The notes: generated by a model not told the origin, from the sequence alone. A DNA stretch of 64,000 nucleotides from Maylandia zebra (GCF_041146795.1 NC_135170.1:1210326-1274325), one strand, 5' to 3'; counted from the stretch's first letter, positions 9,557 to 22,667 are shown. Translations and numbers: made by a program.

Positions 9557-12500
9557 CTGAGAATCCCAAGTGTACACTTTGGACTTTCCACTGCAGAAAA
9601 TAGAAGCTTCAGTCCTGAATCCTGCAGGTTGTTGTTACCCAGGTCCAGCTCTGTCAGACGGGAGGACTGGGAGCTCAGGACTGAGGACAGAGCTTCACAG
9701 CTTCTGTCTGACAGGTTACAGCCACTCAGTCTGAAGAAAGGATGACAAGAAGACATGAAACACTTGTGTTAAAGTATATTCATGGTGCCATGAGGAGCTA
9801 CTACATTTACAATATTTCAACACTGTTTCAGGACATGCTGGAATCCTTATTGCCTCATGTTACAAAAGACAAATGTGGCAGTTTAGTGTGATTTGGATGG
9901 ATTCATTAAAAAAACAAAACATAAACACTGTTAATTTTTTCCAAATGAAATTGATTAAATGATGTTAATTGATGAAAAAAAAATCGATATTGCTTGATCT
10001 GACCTCAGCGTTTCCAGTTTGCAGTATTGACTCTTCATCCCAGCAGACAGAAGCTTCACTCCTGAATCCTGCAGGTTGTTGTTACCCAGGTCCAGCTCTG
10101 TCAGATGGGAGGACTGGGAGCTCAGGACTGAGGACAGAGCTTCACAGCTTCTGTCTGACAGGTTACAGCCACTCAGTCTGACATCAAGGTGGAAGGGAGA
10201 CAAGATCAACCAAACAAATCAGAGCTTTATTGCTTTTTTATTGTTTTTAAGCAGAAATCAGTGAGGTGCTGGTAGATTCTGTTCTTTTGGTTTATTACCC
10301 AACAACACACACATACACTAATATTTGTGACTTTTGTAATAGTAGCATTTACAATGCAAAGCAACAGCGATCACAGATTGAAGGGGCCTGAATAAAACTA
10401 CAATGCAGTGATTTTTAAGATGACCCGTTCTTCCAATTTCCAACAACAGATTTCTCCAACCTTACAGTTAAAAATAATTCTTTATCTCATACTGAATCTT
10501 GGTGCACCTCCCCCCAGTTTATTAAAATGGAGTGGTACTGAAGTTGCTGTAAGTGATGTGTGATGCCACTGATTTCCTTTCTGATCCAATACAAAGTAAA
10601 ATTCAGGCTGGTATCTGCGATACTGATGAAAACTATTCCTTCAGAATCAATACAAGACATCATAAGAAAATATGATGTTTTGTATAACATAAAAAGCCTG
10701 AATTTTAAAATATTCAGTTAATAATCAAAAACAGATGTGACTGAAAATAATAAAACTGAGAAACATTTTATGGCCATTCGATCCTTTTACAACCATTGCA
10801 AGAGCTTGGTTGGCATAGCCGGCAATACGTTGGATAGTAATAAGTCCGGTGGGTGATGGGCTCCACCAGGGCTGCCCTTTGTCACCGATTCTGTTCATAA
10901 ATTTTATGTTTAAAGGCTGTATCAAAAGTTCATTCAAGTTACAATATTGTGGTCAAAAGTTCTCCTTTTTTCTTTTATACTATACAACTACGCTGTCTCA
11001 TGGTTTTAGGACATGGATCTGTCATGGAAGAAATCTATGACCACTTTTAATCAACATTTTAAAAATAAACATGATCACAGATTTACTCACAGAGCCTTGT
11101 TGGAGGCTTTGACCACTGGCAGCAGCCTCAGAAGAGCCTCCTCTGAAGCAGAGTATTTCTTCAGGTCAAACACATCCAGATCTTCTTCTGATGACAGTAA
11201 GATGAAGACCAGAGCTGACCACTGAGCAGGAGACAGTTTACCTGTGGAGAGACTTCCTGATCTCAGGGACTGTTGGATCTCCTCCACTAGAGAACGATCA
11301 TCCAGTTCATTCAGACAGTGGATCAGATTGATGCTTTTCTCTGCAGACAGATTCTCACTGAGCTTCTCCTTGATGTACTGGACTGTTTCCTGATTGGTCT
11401 GTGAGCTACTTCCTGTCTGTGTCAGCAGGCCTCGTAGGAGAGTCTGATTGGTCTGCAGTGAAAGACCCAGGAGGAAGCGGAGGAACAAGTCCAGGTGTCC
11501 ATTTGGACTCTGTAAGGCCTTGTTCACAGCACTCTGGTGGAGAGATTGAAGTTTTAGTTTGTTAAATAGTTTAGACCATGTAGAGGTTGTTTGTTGTTGT
11601 TCCAGCAGATTGAGTCCAGAGTTGATGAAGGTCAGATGGACATGAAGAGCAGCCAGAAACTCCTGAACACTCAGATGGATGAAGCAGAACACCTTGTCCT
11701 GGTACAGTCCTCTCTCCTCTTTAAAGATCTGTGTGAACACTCCTGAGTACACTGAGGCTGCTCTGATATCGATGCCACACTCTGGCAGGTCTGATTCATA
11801 GAAGATCAGGTTTCCTTTGTGCAGCTGATCAAAAGCCAGTTTTCCTAGATACTTAATCATCTTCCTGTTCTTGGGACTCCAGTGTGGATCTGTCTCAGCT
11901 CCTCCATCATACTTGACCTTCTTCACTTTGGCCTGAACCACCAGGAAGTGGATGTACATCTCAGTCAGGGTCTTGGGCAGCTGTCCTCCCTCTCTGGTTT
12001 CCAGCACATCCTCCAGAACTGTAGCAGTGATCCAGCAGAAGACTGGGATGTGGCACATGATGTGGAGGCTTCGTGATGTCTTGATGTGGGAGATGATCCT
12101 GCTGGCCTGCTCCTCATCTCTGAATCTCTTCCTGAAGTACTCCTCCTTCTGTGGGTCAGTGAACCCTCTGACCTCTGTCACCATGCCAACACAGTCAGGA
12201 GGGATCTGATTGGCTGCTGCAGGTCGTGTGGTTATCCAGAGGCGAGCAGAGGGAAGCAGTTTCCCCCTGATGAGGTTTATCAGCAGCACATCCACTGAGG
12301 TGGACTTTCTAGGGTCAGTTAGGATTGTAGTTTTGTGGAAGTCCAGAGGAAGTCGACATTCATCCAGACCATCAAAGATGAACACAACCTGGAAGTCTTC
12401 AAAGCTGCAGATTCCTGCTTCTTTGGTTTCAGTAAAGAAGTGATGAACAAGTCCCACCAAGCTGAACTTTTTCTCTTTCAGCACATTCAGCTCTCTGAAA

Positions 12501-14915
12501 GTGAATGGAAATATGAACTGGATGTCCTGGTTGGCTTTGTCTTCAGCCCAGTCCAGGCTGTATTTCTGTGTTAAGACTGTTTTCCCAATGCCAGCCACTC
12601 CCTTTGTCAGCACTGTTCTGATTGGTTCGTCTCTTCCAGGTGAGGCTTTAAAGATGTCTTCTTGTCTGATGGTTGTTTCTGGTCTGTCTGGTTTCCTGGA
12701 TGCTGTTTCAATCTGTCTGACCTCATGTTCATCATTGACCTCTGCAGTCCCTCCCTCTGTGATGTAGAGCTCTGTGTAGATCTGATTCAGGAGGGTTGGG
12801 TTTCCTGCTTTAGCGATGCCCTCAAACACACACTGGAACTTCTTCTTCAGGGTGGATTTAAGGTTACGATGACAAACTGCAGCTTGAAGTTCTGAATGAG
12901 AAGAAAAATAAACACTCAATTCCAAAAAGAACTAATCTTTAAAACATGTTGCTCCATCTTCCATCTCTGGAAAATGTCTCATTTATCCAGCAGCTTAAAT
13001 CTTTAGATAAATCCTCTTACTGCTCTGCAGATGGTCAGCCAGCTCCTCCTGCTTCATTCTCCTCAGGAAGTCCACTGTGATCTTCACAAACGCCTCTCTG
13101 CTGCTGCTCCTCTGACTCTCTAAGCATTCTGGGTAATCTGGACTCAGAACCTTCTGGATCTTCTTCAGCTCGTTCTTCACAAAAGTGATGATGTTGTCCT
13201 CCAGCAGCTGGAACAGAATATTTCTGAATGAGCCAATCAGACTGAAATCATGGAGCCAAACATCAGATCCATGTTGGACACACTGACGATCCACTGGTCT
13301 ACAAAGAGCAGCATGGAGATGACTGTGAACAGAACAGATGTAACAGTAGTTGTTGTACATGTACAGACCATAAATATGGAGTCCAGCTGTGTTTGATGCT
13401 GCTGGGCAGACTGACCACTGGGAACCTCTGAGCTCTGCTGCTCCACTCTGTGGAGGAACCATGAAGGATTAGATCCACACAGGATAAAGATCCAGGAGTT
13501 TCTGCTCAAATAACTTCATCTGAATCAAGTCTGTCAAGTTTTAAACTCTCAGATTGTGAACATATCAGTAATTTTCAGTCTGTTTTCATGGACGTCCTTT
13601 CAGTGGTGATGTCAGGGATGATTTTGAAGAAGCTCATCAAACTGAACCATCAGCAGATCACTGCTCCAAAACCAGAACATGATCCGAGTCTCCCTCCACC
13701 ACCAGAACACCAGCTTTACTAACGTGGTAGATCAGTGTAGTACAGATCAATAACTGATGAGTCATTTGATCAAAATCACTGAGTGCTTCACGTCTGACCC
13801 TCTGATGCTTCTGTAGACATTTTGCATATTTAATGAATGTCTGACAGTTTTACATTCATTCTATGAACACAGTGGAAATGTTGTGTTATAGTCTCCATGT
13901 TGTTTCCAGCATCATAAATTCTTAAGTTCAGAAAATTAGATTCTTTCTTCACAGCTGAAAAACAACAACATTTATTCTCTATTGAAATCTGCATCGTCCA
14001 CTCCAAAGGTCACAATCTGAAGGTAACATCTGGTTTTGTTCCCTGTGGTTAACTCTGAGCATCAGTATGGTGGGATTTATCCACTACATCCACACCACTG
14101 TGGTTCAGTGTTGTCCTGATGGAGTAACAGCAGCCAGTATGATCCAGGCTTTAGCTGCTGGGTCTCTGTGTGACCTCTCAGACTGTTTAACAGATCAGAC
14201 ACAAAGAGAATCAGAGCAGCTCTGTTCTTTAAAGACAAACATGAACCCACTCAGGTCACACTTTCCCCACAGATATGAGCATCACTGTCCTCAAACAGCA
14301 AATGACCAAGTCGAACATTTGGATCTTTTCTCTTTCATTGTTTTCTTTTTAATGAATCTTTGTAACAATCTGAGGATGTTTCAGGTCATATTTATCCAGG
14401 AAACACAAACATGTAAAGGAGTCATCACAGCTCTCTGACCTCGTTGCTCCAGGTTCACCACTGAAGTATGGAACGTCGCCTTTGGACCGGTCACTCCTCA
14501 CAGACGGACAGCTGGACCCTGCAGACTGTGACCTCTGACCTCTGCAGACACAAACATGATTGAAGCAGCTGTGATCACACAGACTGCAGATAATGCAGCT
14601 GTTTCCTGTCAGTAACATCCTCTTAGATTAGAGTTCAGCTTTTTACAGGAAAACTGGACAAAACTGATTTTTGTTACAAACTCATTTTCATTTCCTCTCA
14701 GCTCACAAACACAGTCAGACAATCAACCAGAGTCAACACTGATTATAATGTCAGTGCAGAATTATTTCTGTTACTCAGTGAGTTCAGCTCTCTGACCTCG
14801 TTGCTCCAGGTTCACCACTGAACTCTGGATTTCGACCTTTGGACCGGTCACTCCTCACAGACGGACAGCTGGACCCTGCAGACTCTGCTCTGTCCTCCTC
14901 TTCCTCCATCATCAT
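9557..14915 (-). CDS. NLR gene A (FISNA-NACHT-LRR, NLRC3/NLRP12-like), 3' end outside window
   Basis: A presumed cytosolic nucleotide-binding innate immune receptor of the teleost FISNA-NACHT-LRR-B30.2 group. Coding exons, minus strand: 14915-14797, 14541-14440, 13447-13369, 13207-13021, 12891-11091, 10177-10004, 9730-9557. All are bounded by AG/GT sites with compatible phases, giving 878 residues plus two bases. Start: ATG 14915 (MMMEEEED), 11 bases after an acceptor. Exons 1 and 2 are relatives sharing [15 protein letters not shown] and SGEPGATR. Exon 3 reads [20 protein letters not shown]. Exon 4 is a helical domain ([18 protein letters not shown]). Exon 5 carries FISNA and NACHT. Exons 6-7 are 174-base LRR exons ([15 protein letters not shown]). 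The linker and PRY/SPRY exons seen in gene B must lie left of position 1, beyond the Harbinger insertion. No stops or frameshifts in the visible part. Confidence 0.9.
10770..10925 (+). pseudogene. LINE reverse-transcriptase fragment, copy A
   Basis: The plus strand reads [20 protein letters not shown] and, after a one-frame shift, [17 protein letters not shown]. This is a central reverse-transcriptase block of fish non-LTR retrotransposons (the G-QGCPLSP motif), about 50 residues. It lies antisense in the intron between the NACHT exon and the first LRR exon and is shared with copy B. Confidence 0.65.
11091..12891 (-). CDS. FISNA-NACHT exon of NLR gene A
   Basis: One 1801-base exon, fifth of the gene, phase 1 in and phase 2 out (acceptor tttttcttctcattcag, donor GTGAGT). 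It opens with FISNA ([20 protein letters not shown] ... [13 protein letters not shown]). Then come Walker A GVAGIGKT, Walker [11 protein letters not shown], a sensor-type ITTRPAAA, and the winged-helix/superhelical stretch ending [13 protein letters not shown] just before the LRR exons. It differs from copy B by 21 substitutions in my hand alignment: 14 change the protein and 7 are silent. One is in Walker A (GVA here, GVG in B); both forms fit the P-loop consensus. Confidence 0.93.
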
Positions 14916-14926
14916 CTTCAGTCAGT

Positions 14927-16601
14927 CTGAGAGGTAAACCACAAACACTCAGTGAGTTCACATTAACAGGAGGAACTGAGTTACAGTCGCTGACCTCTGA
15001 CCCGTCATGTGACCATGAAACCAGGTCAATATATCTGTAGGTTCAGTCATCCAGGTCATGTGATCTAAGGAGCTTGGAGAGAAAAGAGACGTCTTTAAGT
15101 TTCTGGAAGACGTTTCATCTGAGAAGCTTCTTCAGCTCTAAAACCAAACGGTGGAGAGTCCCAGATATTTAAACCTGAGAGGGAAAGAAAGCATGTCGCT
15201 GACCCACCACTGATGTTATTTCAAGGAGGAAACTGAGAGCCTTTGCACCAGGAGCACAAACATCAGCTCCAGCAATGATCCACTGATGTGTTTTTATTCC
15301 ATGTATGAATGTTGTTATTGACAGAGATGACGTTTGTGTGTCAGTGATGCAGTGACTGTTGTTGTTACCTGTACAGGCTGGTTAGACTCTATGAAACAGA
15401 TCATACAGATCTCTGCATGTTAGAAGAGACTATTAAAGGTCATGAATGAGACAAAGGCAGGGAGGCGTCCTTTACAGCTAAACAGCAGAGTGAGAGAACA
15501 GCCAGCACCTCTACATTTATCACATTATACAGCACATGTATGATACTGACAGGGATGAGAAGAATTTAGTGATTCTGATCCCATCATTGATATTACTTAT
15601 TGATTCTCAGTAGCTCTGCTCTGACAGTCACCACCATCACTGAGCAGCATATCAAAGACATTTGTGCACATTAACTGCATGTTGTGGCTCAAATGTTTGT
15701 GCATGTTGGAGGCATTTCCTCTTTGTTGTGATCAGTGTTGGTCATTACTCAAAACAGTCATTATTACACATATTACACAGAACACTTTGATTAAAAGTAA
15801 TGGAGTACGTTACTTCATTACTCCTCATAACATTACTTTGATGTTACTGTGTGAAATGAACAAATGAGCATGTAACAACATAAAGCTGAGGTACAGCCCC
15901 ACACACCAACACAGATCCTGATGAGGTCACGTGATGTTTCTCTGAGTGTTTATGAACACAAATCAAAGATGAAACAGCACAAAGACACTTCAAAGTGATT
16001 CTACTGTAGAAACATGAACAGGTAGAAACCTGCAGCCTGACTGCTCATCACTTTGTTACCTGTTCAAGTTCAGCAGCAGCAGCTCACTTTATCACGGTGC
16101 TGGTCTGGGGTCAGTGTTTACTCAGCTTTAACCTCACTCTGGGTTCTTGGCTAGCCTAGCTTTAGCTTAGCGTTAGCATGCTGTGTGCTAGCTTAGCGTC
16201 AGAGCTCTGCAGGTGTCTCGTGTGTAAATATTAATCACAGTGACAGTAAAGGAGGTAAAGGGCTGTGACGTCATCACGTACGCTGCGTCCTCTGTGGGCT
16301 CTGAGTGAACTCAAAGTACAAACTACAAGTACACAAACACGAACGTAGCTCAGAGTGGCGGACACACTCGGCCTCGTTGGTCCAGCTGTGAGTCCGTTAC
16401 CGTGAACTATGGAGCGGCAGATTTGTGCTGAACTAAGCTGCACACAGCTGATGTTAGCCAGGAAACATTACACACTGACTTTAATGGAGAGACCGGAAAT
16501 ACAAACACACACAGTTTGTTGTGTGAAGAAATCAAACACGAGCTGAACAAACAGTAAAGTTCCTAAAGACAAACTGTTAAAGGAGGAAACAAAGCAAACT
16601 T
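14927..16601 (-). other. First intron of NLR gene A
   Basis: Lies between the putative 5'-UTR exon (donor at 16603) and coding exon 1. It contains an interspersed-repeat fragment at about 15075-15200 ('gaagacgtttcatctgagaa', 'gcttcttcag') whose relative is at about 17675-17740. No coding exon is evident. Confidence 0.45.
16266..16273. promoter_or_regulatory. CRE-like palindrome TGACGTCA, copy A
   Basis: A perfect CREB/ATF consensus site about 330 bases inside the first intron of NLR gene A, in a relatively GC-rich stretch. It is conserved at 55026-55033. Function is not shown by sequence alone. Confidence 0.4.
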
Positions 16602-16603
16602 AC

Positions 16604-16700
16604 AGTTTCTTCACACACCAACAACAAGCTCCACTCCACACCTGGACACTAAACACGGACACACAGGTGAGCTGCTTCCTGGAAGGAGGCGGGGCTCCAC
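16604..16700 (-). promoter_or_regulatory. Putative 5'-UTR exon and promoter of NLR gene A
   Basis: On the minus strand a good donor, AAACT|GTAAGTTTG, ends an exon at 16604. Its partner acceptor is at 14926-14927, just before the start codon. A GC box (ggaggcgggg at 16685-16694) lies just upstream. The transcription start is not defined. In copy B the matching box reads ggaggcggga, which weakens the Sp1-type core. Confidence 0.5.
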
Positions 16701-17939
16701 CTGAAACTCAGCACAGGTGGGAGGGGCTCAGCTCTGTGTGTGCTGATGTGTTAACTTTAAAAATATGCCGTCTGACTGCTCAGACTGAGTCAGAGTAAAG
16801 TTCACATGCTGACGTGTGGAGACATGAAACCTTGTTGTAGCTGCAGGTGTGAACACACTGATCCCAGATCAGCTCTGCTGTATTTGTAACATGAACATTT
16901 CTGCTGCAAAGCTTCAAATGTTCAGCATGTTTCTCTGTTTCCAGTCTATAGATCCAGTCACACTTTCTACCTTCACCTGTGCAGTAAAGACTGAGAGCAG
17001 AGCTGAAAGCAAGCGTCCAATCAGTGAGCAGCATCAACACCTGAGCTTCATTCAGACTCTGTTATTGAAGATGTTGTTGGTACAAAGTTCATCTGCTGCT
17101 CACATGAATCCATGAAAGATTTATTTCACTGAATGTTTCTTCAAAGCTCATTTCAACCTGTTGAAGTCATGAATGAAAGTGCAGACTGAGAGTGGATCAC
17201 ATGATGTTTGAGGTGTGTCATGTGACATGTTCAGTATTGTCACACATGTCTAGATTGTCCCTGATATCATAGCTGCTCAAACACTGATGATTATATTTGA
17301 AGAATTATTCCTGATGGCAGCAAAGTTTGAATGGAGCTCTCTGTCTGTGCTGATTTGTCGCCCTCTGGAGGTCAAAGCACAAACTGCATGATGTCACTGT
17401 AACCACCACAGAGACAGGAAGTGTTTTTATGACTGAAACACTGAAATGATGCTAACGGCTGTCGTTAGGCTCACTGACAGCAGTGCTGATGTGTTCATGT
17501 CAAACACTGGCTCAGGTCAGACTCCTTCATCCTTCTCCAGCGTGAGGCCGCCCTCAGACCCACAGGAGCTCTGACCTTTGACCTCCTGACCCTAACCATT
17601 TTAGTCTTGTTGCATCTGCAAATCCATCCAAACTGTAGCCGAGCAAAAGAAGCTGGAAGTTGTTCTATGAATGATGTTGTTGAAGGAGCTTGGAAAGAAA
17701 AGCGTCTGGACTTCTTTAAGTTGCTTGAAGAGGGACATGGACGTCTTAACGCCCACTTACATCCTGGGACATTTGATCACAGGAAATCACATGATAGCGT
17801 GGGGCTAGATCTCACAATGGGTTCACCCAAAACCTTGGCTGATTGAGACCCACACCCGTTCTCACACCGTGGCTCGTGTGATTAGGTAGAGGATCAACAG
17901 GGGCTCCGTGTCCCTGAATTTAAACTGAACCTAAACACA
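16701..17939. other. Intergenic spacer upstream of NLR gene A, with interspersed-repeat fragment
   Basis: No gene recognised. About 17675-17900 is a repeat fragment ('ggagcttggaaagaaaagcg', 'tggctgattgagacccacac') of a retroelement tail common in fish, related to 15075-15200. The family is not certain. Confidence 0.4.
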
Positions 17940-18660
17940 CCGTGCACAATGCCAAGTTAGATAATGGTTAAAAGAACAAGATAAGAATAAATAAAAAGAT
18001 AAAATAAGGATAAGAAATAACTTAAAAAAATAAAATAAAAAGATAAATAACTGCAAATAAGTACAAATAAGTAACTGAAGACACGTGTGGTCTGCAGATG
18101 TCGATGTACATGGATGTACATGGAGTTTAATGTGCAAAATGAACTTAGTGTGCAAAGTGACCTGATGTGCAAACTGCAGTTTGAGGTCGGTCAGCTGTTC
18201 AGGAGTCTGATAGCAGTGGGGAAGATGGAGTTGTTGAGTCTGGATGTTCTACATTTCACACTTCTGAACCTTCGTCTCGAGGGCAGAGGTGTGTCTCTCC
18301 TCTGGACTCTGTGATGGTAGCTGCTCTGCAGAGAGGGCAGCGGGGTCCTGATGATCTTCTCCACAGTTGTTATCACTCTCTGCAGGCGTTTGCGGTTTGC
18401 AGTAGTGCTGCCGTACCATGCAGTGATGCAGCTGTCAGGCTGCTCTCCACAGTGCAGCTGTAGAACCTGCTGAGGATCTTGGCCAACATACCAAATTTCC
18501 TCAGCCTCCTCAGGAAATACAGCAGCTGCTGAGCCTTCTTGACCAGCTGTGTGAGTTTGAGTCCCTCACTGACTCAAACTCCTTCAGTGACACTTGCAGC
18601 CTTGCAGATTAGTTTGCTGATCCTGATGCATCTCTGGAGCTGATGCTGTCCCCCAGCAGA
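17940..18660 (-). mobile_element. LINE 3' end with C-terminal reverse-transcriptase ORF remnant, copy A
   Basis: The minus strand encodes the C-terminal part of a non-LTR retrotransposon ORF2: LVKKAQQLLYFLRRLRKFGM, KILSRFYSCTVESSLT, ITAWYGSTTANRKRLQRV, then EKIIRTPLPSLQS and RTSRLNNSIFPTAIRLLNS before a stop near 18190. These blocks follow the RT domain in fish jockey/CR1-like LINEs. There is a frameshift near 18430. The A/T-rich tract at 17960-18070 is its 3' untranslated tail. It is 5'-truncated, as usual for LINEs, and is the same in copy B. Confidence 0.75.
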
Positions 18661-21600
18661 CAACAACAACATAGATGCTCTCACTAGTCCACTTTACCCT
18701 CTAATCACATCTCTGACATCTGCAGGTTGCTCCATAGAGACTCTTGTGCAATGCCAGGTGTTTGTGTTTGTCTGTAGGTACACATTAGATATGACCATAG
18801 ACGCACACACACAAGTGAACACAGCAGCACAGATGGTTTCCACCTGCTTCCCTCTTTCTTCACACAACTGTGAGGATGATGAAGAGGTTTCAGGACGAGG
18901 TGGTCAGCAAGCACAGGATAAAGCAGGGCCATGAAACTCTCTGGTGCAGCAGATGTTTAATCAGACTCAGCTTTAGGCTTCTTTTCCCACCTGGCAGCAA
19001 AGTAACAGCTTCACTAATGTGAACAGTCACAATGTTAAACGTTTCTATATCTTCATATATTTTTATCTGTTGATGCTGCAGAATAAAGTCTGTTAACAGA
19101 GTGCAGGATGTGTAGAGCAGGTCCAGCTCTCCCTTTACTGTGTCCACTTTCATCAGCCCCTGTGAAGTGACACAGAGTGCATGTGTGTCTGTCAGCTGTT
19201 GTTTGTTGTGAAGGATGGAACAAATGAACACACACTTTTAGAGAAATCTGAAAAAGCAACACGTGCTTGGGCTCCTTCTGTGCTCGTCTTCATTAATGCT
19301 GATCTTTCTTTCCTGTTTGTTCTTTGGCACAAGCTTCAGTCTTTTCTCCCAGGGCTCCTTCACACTTAGAAACACACCTACATTCATTTATACACAAACA
19401 TCATGAAACAAAGGCTTTGTGAAAGAGGACACGAGATCCTCTCTGAACAGCACATTCATATCAAACACAGGACTGAACAGGATATACTGAGTCTGTGCTG
19501 TTTTCATTGTTACTTGCTGAGTATTTTTCCAGTGTTTGAAATGTGACTCAAGTCTGATTCTTCTACTGTGTGTGAACTCTAAGCAGCTGCATTAAACAGC
19601 TGCTTTTCAAACCAGGCTCAATCCTATGACTCTGTGAATGTAAACTTTTGTCACCTGCATGAATAACAATCCTTGATCTAGTCAGGACTGCAGTGCTCCT
19701 GTGATCCCAGCTTATAGATGGAGGCTAGCATGAGAGGCTCAGCAGCTAAAGCAGCACACCTGGGTCTCCCAGCCTATTAAAAGCAGCCCTTTGCTTCACC
19801 TGCTTCACTAAACATTATTATTATTATTTAAGCAGAGTGGTGTGATTGATGTAGGCATTGCTGTGTGACAGGAGGACTTTTCTTGAAACAGCTCGTGTGA
19901 CGTGAGCTGACGTAAAAACAGTGATGTTAGCTTGATTCTCTTGGCTAAAACTATTTTAAAAAGAGGGTCAATCATGCAAATCTGCCAATAGAAGCCAAAG
20001 TTACAGCCCCTCAGAGTTTAAAGAGAAAAGGCCCGTTTCCAACACTCGGTTGTGCAAAGGGAAACAGGCCCACAGTGCCTGAGTGTGTGGGTAATTCTTC
20101 AAATAATATTCAAAAGCAAACATTTTTAAGCATGTAAATAAAATTCAATCATTTCTGCTCTTCAATACCTAAGAAATGAAAACTGGCAGATGGTCCCAAA
20201 ATGTGAAACGCCTGGCTATCTGTGCATTTAGTGCTGCAAGTTTTCACTGTTTACCTTCAGAAGCATAAATCTCTGCACAGATAATGTTCATATGTGGATT
20301 CCTGGTTTTCTGCAGTTAATTGTGACCCAAAGCGTATTTTTAAAGTGGTTCCAGGCAATAAAGCCTAAAAATAAATACATCTACTTCCTTTTTCTGTGTT
20401 CCAGCCTCAGTGACTCTGACACAGTGCTGTAATATTTACACCTCTGATGAAAGCAGAGTTTGTAGTTGCAGAGAAATACTCGACTCATTTTGGGCATTTA
20501 CGAGCAGGAACCTCAGAAAGCCCCTCGCTGCTTCACTGGTTAAGAAGCAAAGCAAACATTAGTTCACAGTGATGTTAATTAAGGCCCAAAGTTTAGGAAC
20601 GAACGTCAGCACTTCACTAATGAATGTAATGCTGATTCATGTGCTTGTTTTGTAATGTGCATGTTGTGCGTTGCTATTTCCCATATTCTTTGGCACTGAT
20701 AGATGAAGAGTCTCAGGCAGGACCGAGGCTGCCAGCTGCTGACAGTGAGCAGGGAGAGAGCAGCAGAAGCTGGGCAAGAGCAGGGCACCTTCAGCCCCCT
20801 TCATCAGTCAGAAATCATTTGGGTGTCTGTGTGAAATGTCTGATTTTTAAAATCTTTTTGTAGACATATTTATTAAATGTTTAACAATTATATAGAAGAA
20901 AGACAATGTAAAGAACAAAACATGACAAAACAAAAATGAGTTGAAGTTATGAACTGTTTCTGAGAGACAAATAACACCAGGATCCTTTTCTAAGCAGCTG
21001 ACAGCTGGTAACTGTGCAGGGGCGGGTCTAGCAAAGTGTTGCCAGGGGGGCAGGTAGGGCATTAACAGGGAGAGGGGGGCACAAAGACATACTTTTCTTT
21101 CTTATTCTCATTTAAAATGTCTCACTTTTAATAAATAATTATCTGAATCTTACAACAAACGTTTTCATCTGATGTAAAATGTATAGAAATCCATTATTGT
21201 ACATTTTTTAGGGTCCCATCATAATTTCTTCAGAAGTAAGTACTGCATATGATGCCAGTGTTTCCCACATTTTCTAGATTCTGCACCAGTACTGTGTGTA
21301 AAATGCATCAAAAAGTCCGTTTGATTCTTTCTCAGCTGTCTTTCTGTCTCCTTTCACTTTTTAAAGGTTGCCATGTTAGAAAACATATTTTGCCCTGCCG
21401 TGCTGTTTATTGATGTGGCAAATGAAAGGTTTATGAAAACATATCTAAATCTGTCATCAGTAATCAGCAATGATCATGTCTCACCTCTAGTCTCTGTCTT
21501 AATGTCAGGTTTCCACCGTGTGTTGTAGATGTTCAGGAGGTTAACTCGACCAACAGTCTACTTCCTGTTTAGAATACCAGGACAGGGAGGATGGTGCAGG

Positions 21601-21934
21601 TTTAAGTTTATTAGACTGATGCATGTATACCAACAAGACAGCGTCCATCACTGTGACAACAGCGTTTGTTTTCATTCAAAGGCTTCATGGTTTTTCCTTT
21701 AATACCTGGGGGGCCGGTCTCCAGTCAAAATGCCCGGGACCATTTTTTGTCCCAGTCCAGCCCTGGTGTCAGATCTGCATGCAGTGTCAATGAGACGATC
21801 AACAACAGATCAGACAAAACACTCAGGCGGACACTCCTCTGTAGAAGGAAACATGGAAAGTGTGAGGTAATCAGTGCACAACATCACTTTGTATTTCAGG
21901 CTGTTTTTATATAGAACTTCAGCACCAATGTAAA
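18661..21934. other. Gene-poor intergenic stretch, copy A
   Basis: No convincing gene. A 113-residue minus-strand frame at 18890-19231 has no recognisable domain. A short (TTA)n lies at about 19814-19829. At about 21017 a CAGGGGCGGGTCTAGCA end resembles a hAT terminus, and at about 21763 a CAGGGCTGGACTGGGACA end (minus strand) resembles another. I could not pair them by target duplication. Confidence 0.4.
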
Positions 21935-22667
21935 AGTTCTGGTTTGAGGAAGATGAAGAACATTTTCAGGAAGGATGCCGTCTGCAAGCAGAGCTGCTTG
22001 AACCTCAGCGCTGAGGTCCAGACTACTTCCTGTGAAGCCACGTGATGTAAATCTGCTGCTGTAACTTCACAGTTTACTGAAGCTAAATGCAACGTTACCA
22101 TATAATCTGTTTTCAACAAAGGTTTCACTCCGTCCGGTGTTGATGGAATGATTCAGGCCGTACTCGTCAGGCTTCCCGTCGACCACACGCATTTCAGTCA
22201 CAAACCCCGTGACTGACAACAAGGGAAACAGCAGAAGAAAAGATGTGAAAAATACTGGATGATGATGATGGAGGATTAACCGCGGTGGCTAAACTGTTTC
22301 CTGTCTTTGTGGGCGTACTCACAGGGAAGTTTCCAGGCACGTCAGTCTTGGTGGCTAAAGTCTCCATTTTCCAACATGTATCGCTACAGGTGCAAAGACA
22401 CAACATTAATCATCAGTGTAAATATTTTAATGCTGTCCAAACGGTGTTTGCTTTGTCTGTCCTCTCGCGCTCACAGAGGAAACGAGGACGCCACCTTCAA
22501 CCCATCTTCAGTTGGCTCAACCATGGCCGGACTTCCTGTTGGCTTTGTGACAGCAAACCACTTGAAATGAGAGCAAACTGCAGTCAAGCACCACTTACAG
22601 CAACCTGTGGACACGCAAATGGAAAGCACTGAGAATCATACAGAAGCATAAGAGCTGTTTATGGTAA

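Noticed and set aside
11882-12895. Series of plus-strand open frames of 64-88 residues
   Set aside because: Antisense shadows of the NACHT exon; the same pattern appears at 50620-51633.
18890-19231. 113-residue minus-strand frame
   Set aside because: No recognisable family, no clear splice sites, and the identical copy is explained by the segmental duplication.
21017-21763. Possible hAT element between a CAGGGGCGGG end and a CAGGGCTGG end
   Set aside because: The two ends are only loosely alike and no 8-bp target duplication was found; they may be two unrelated fragments.
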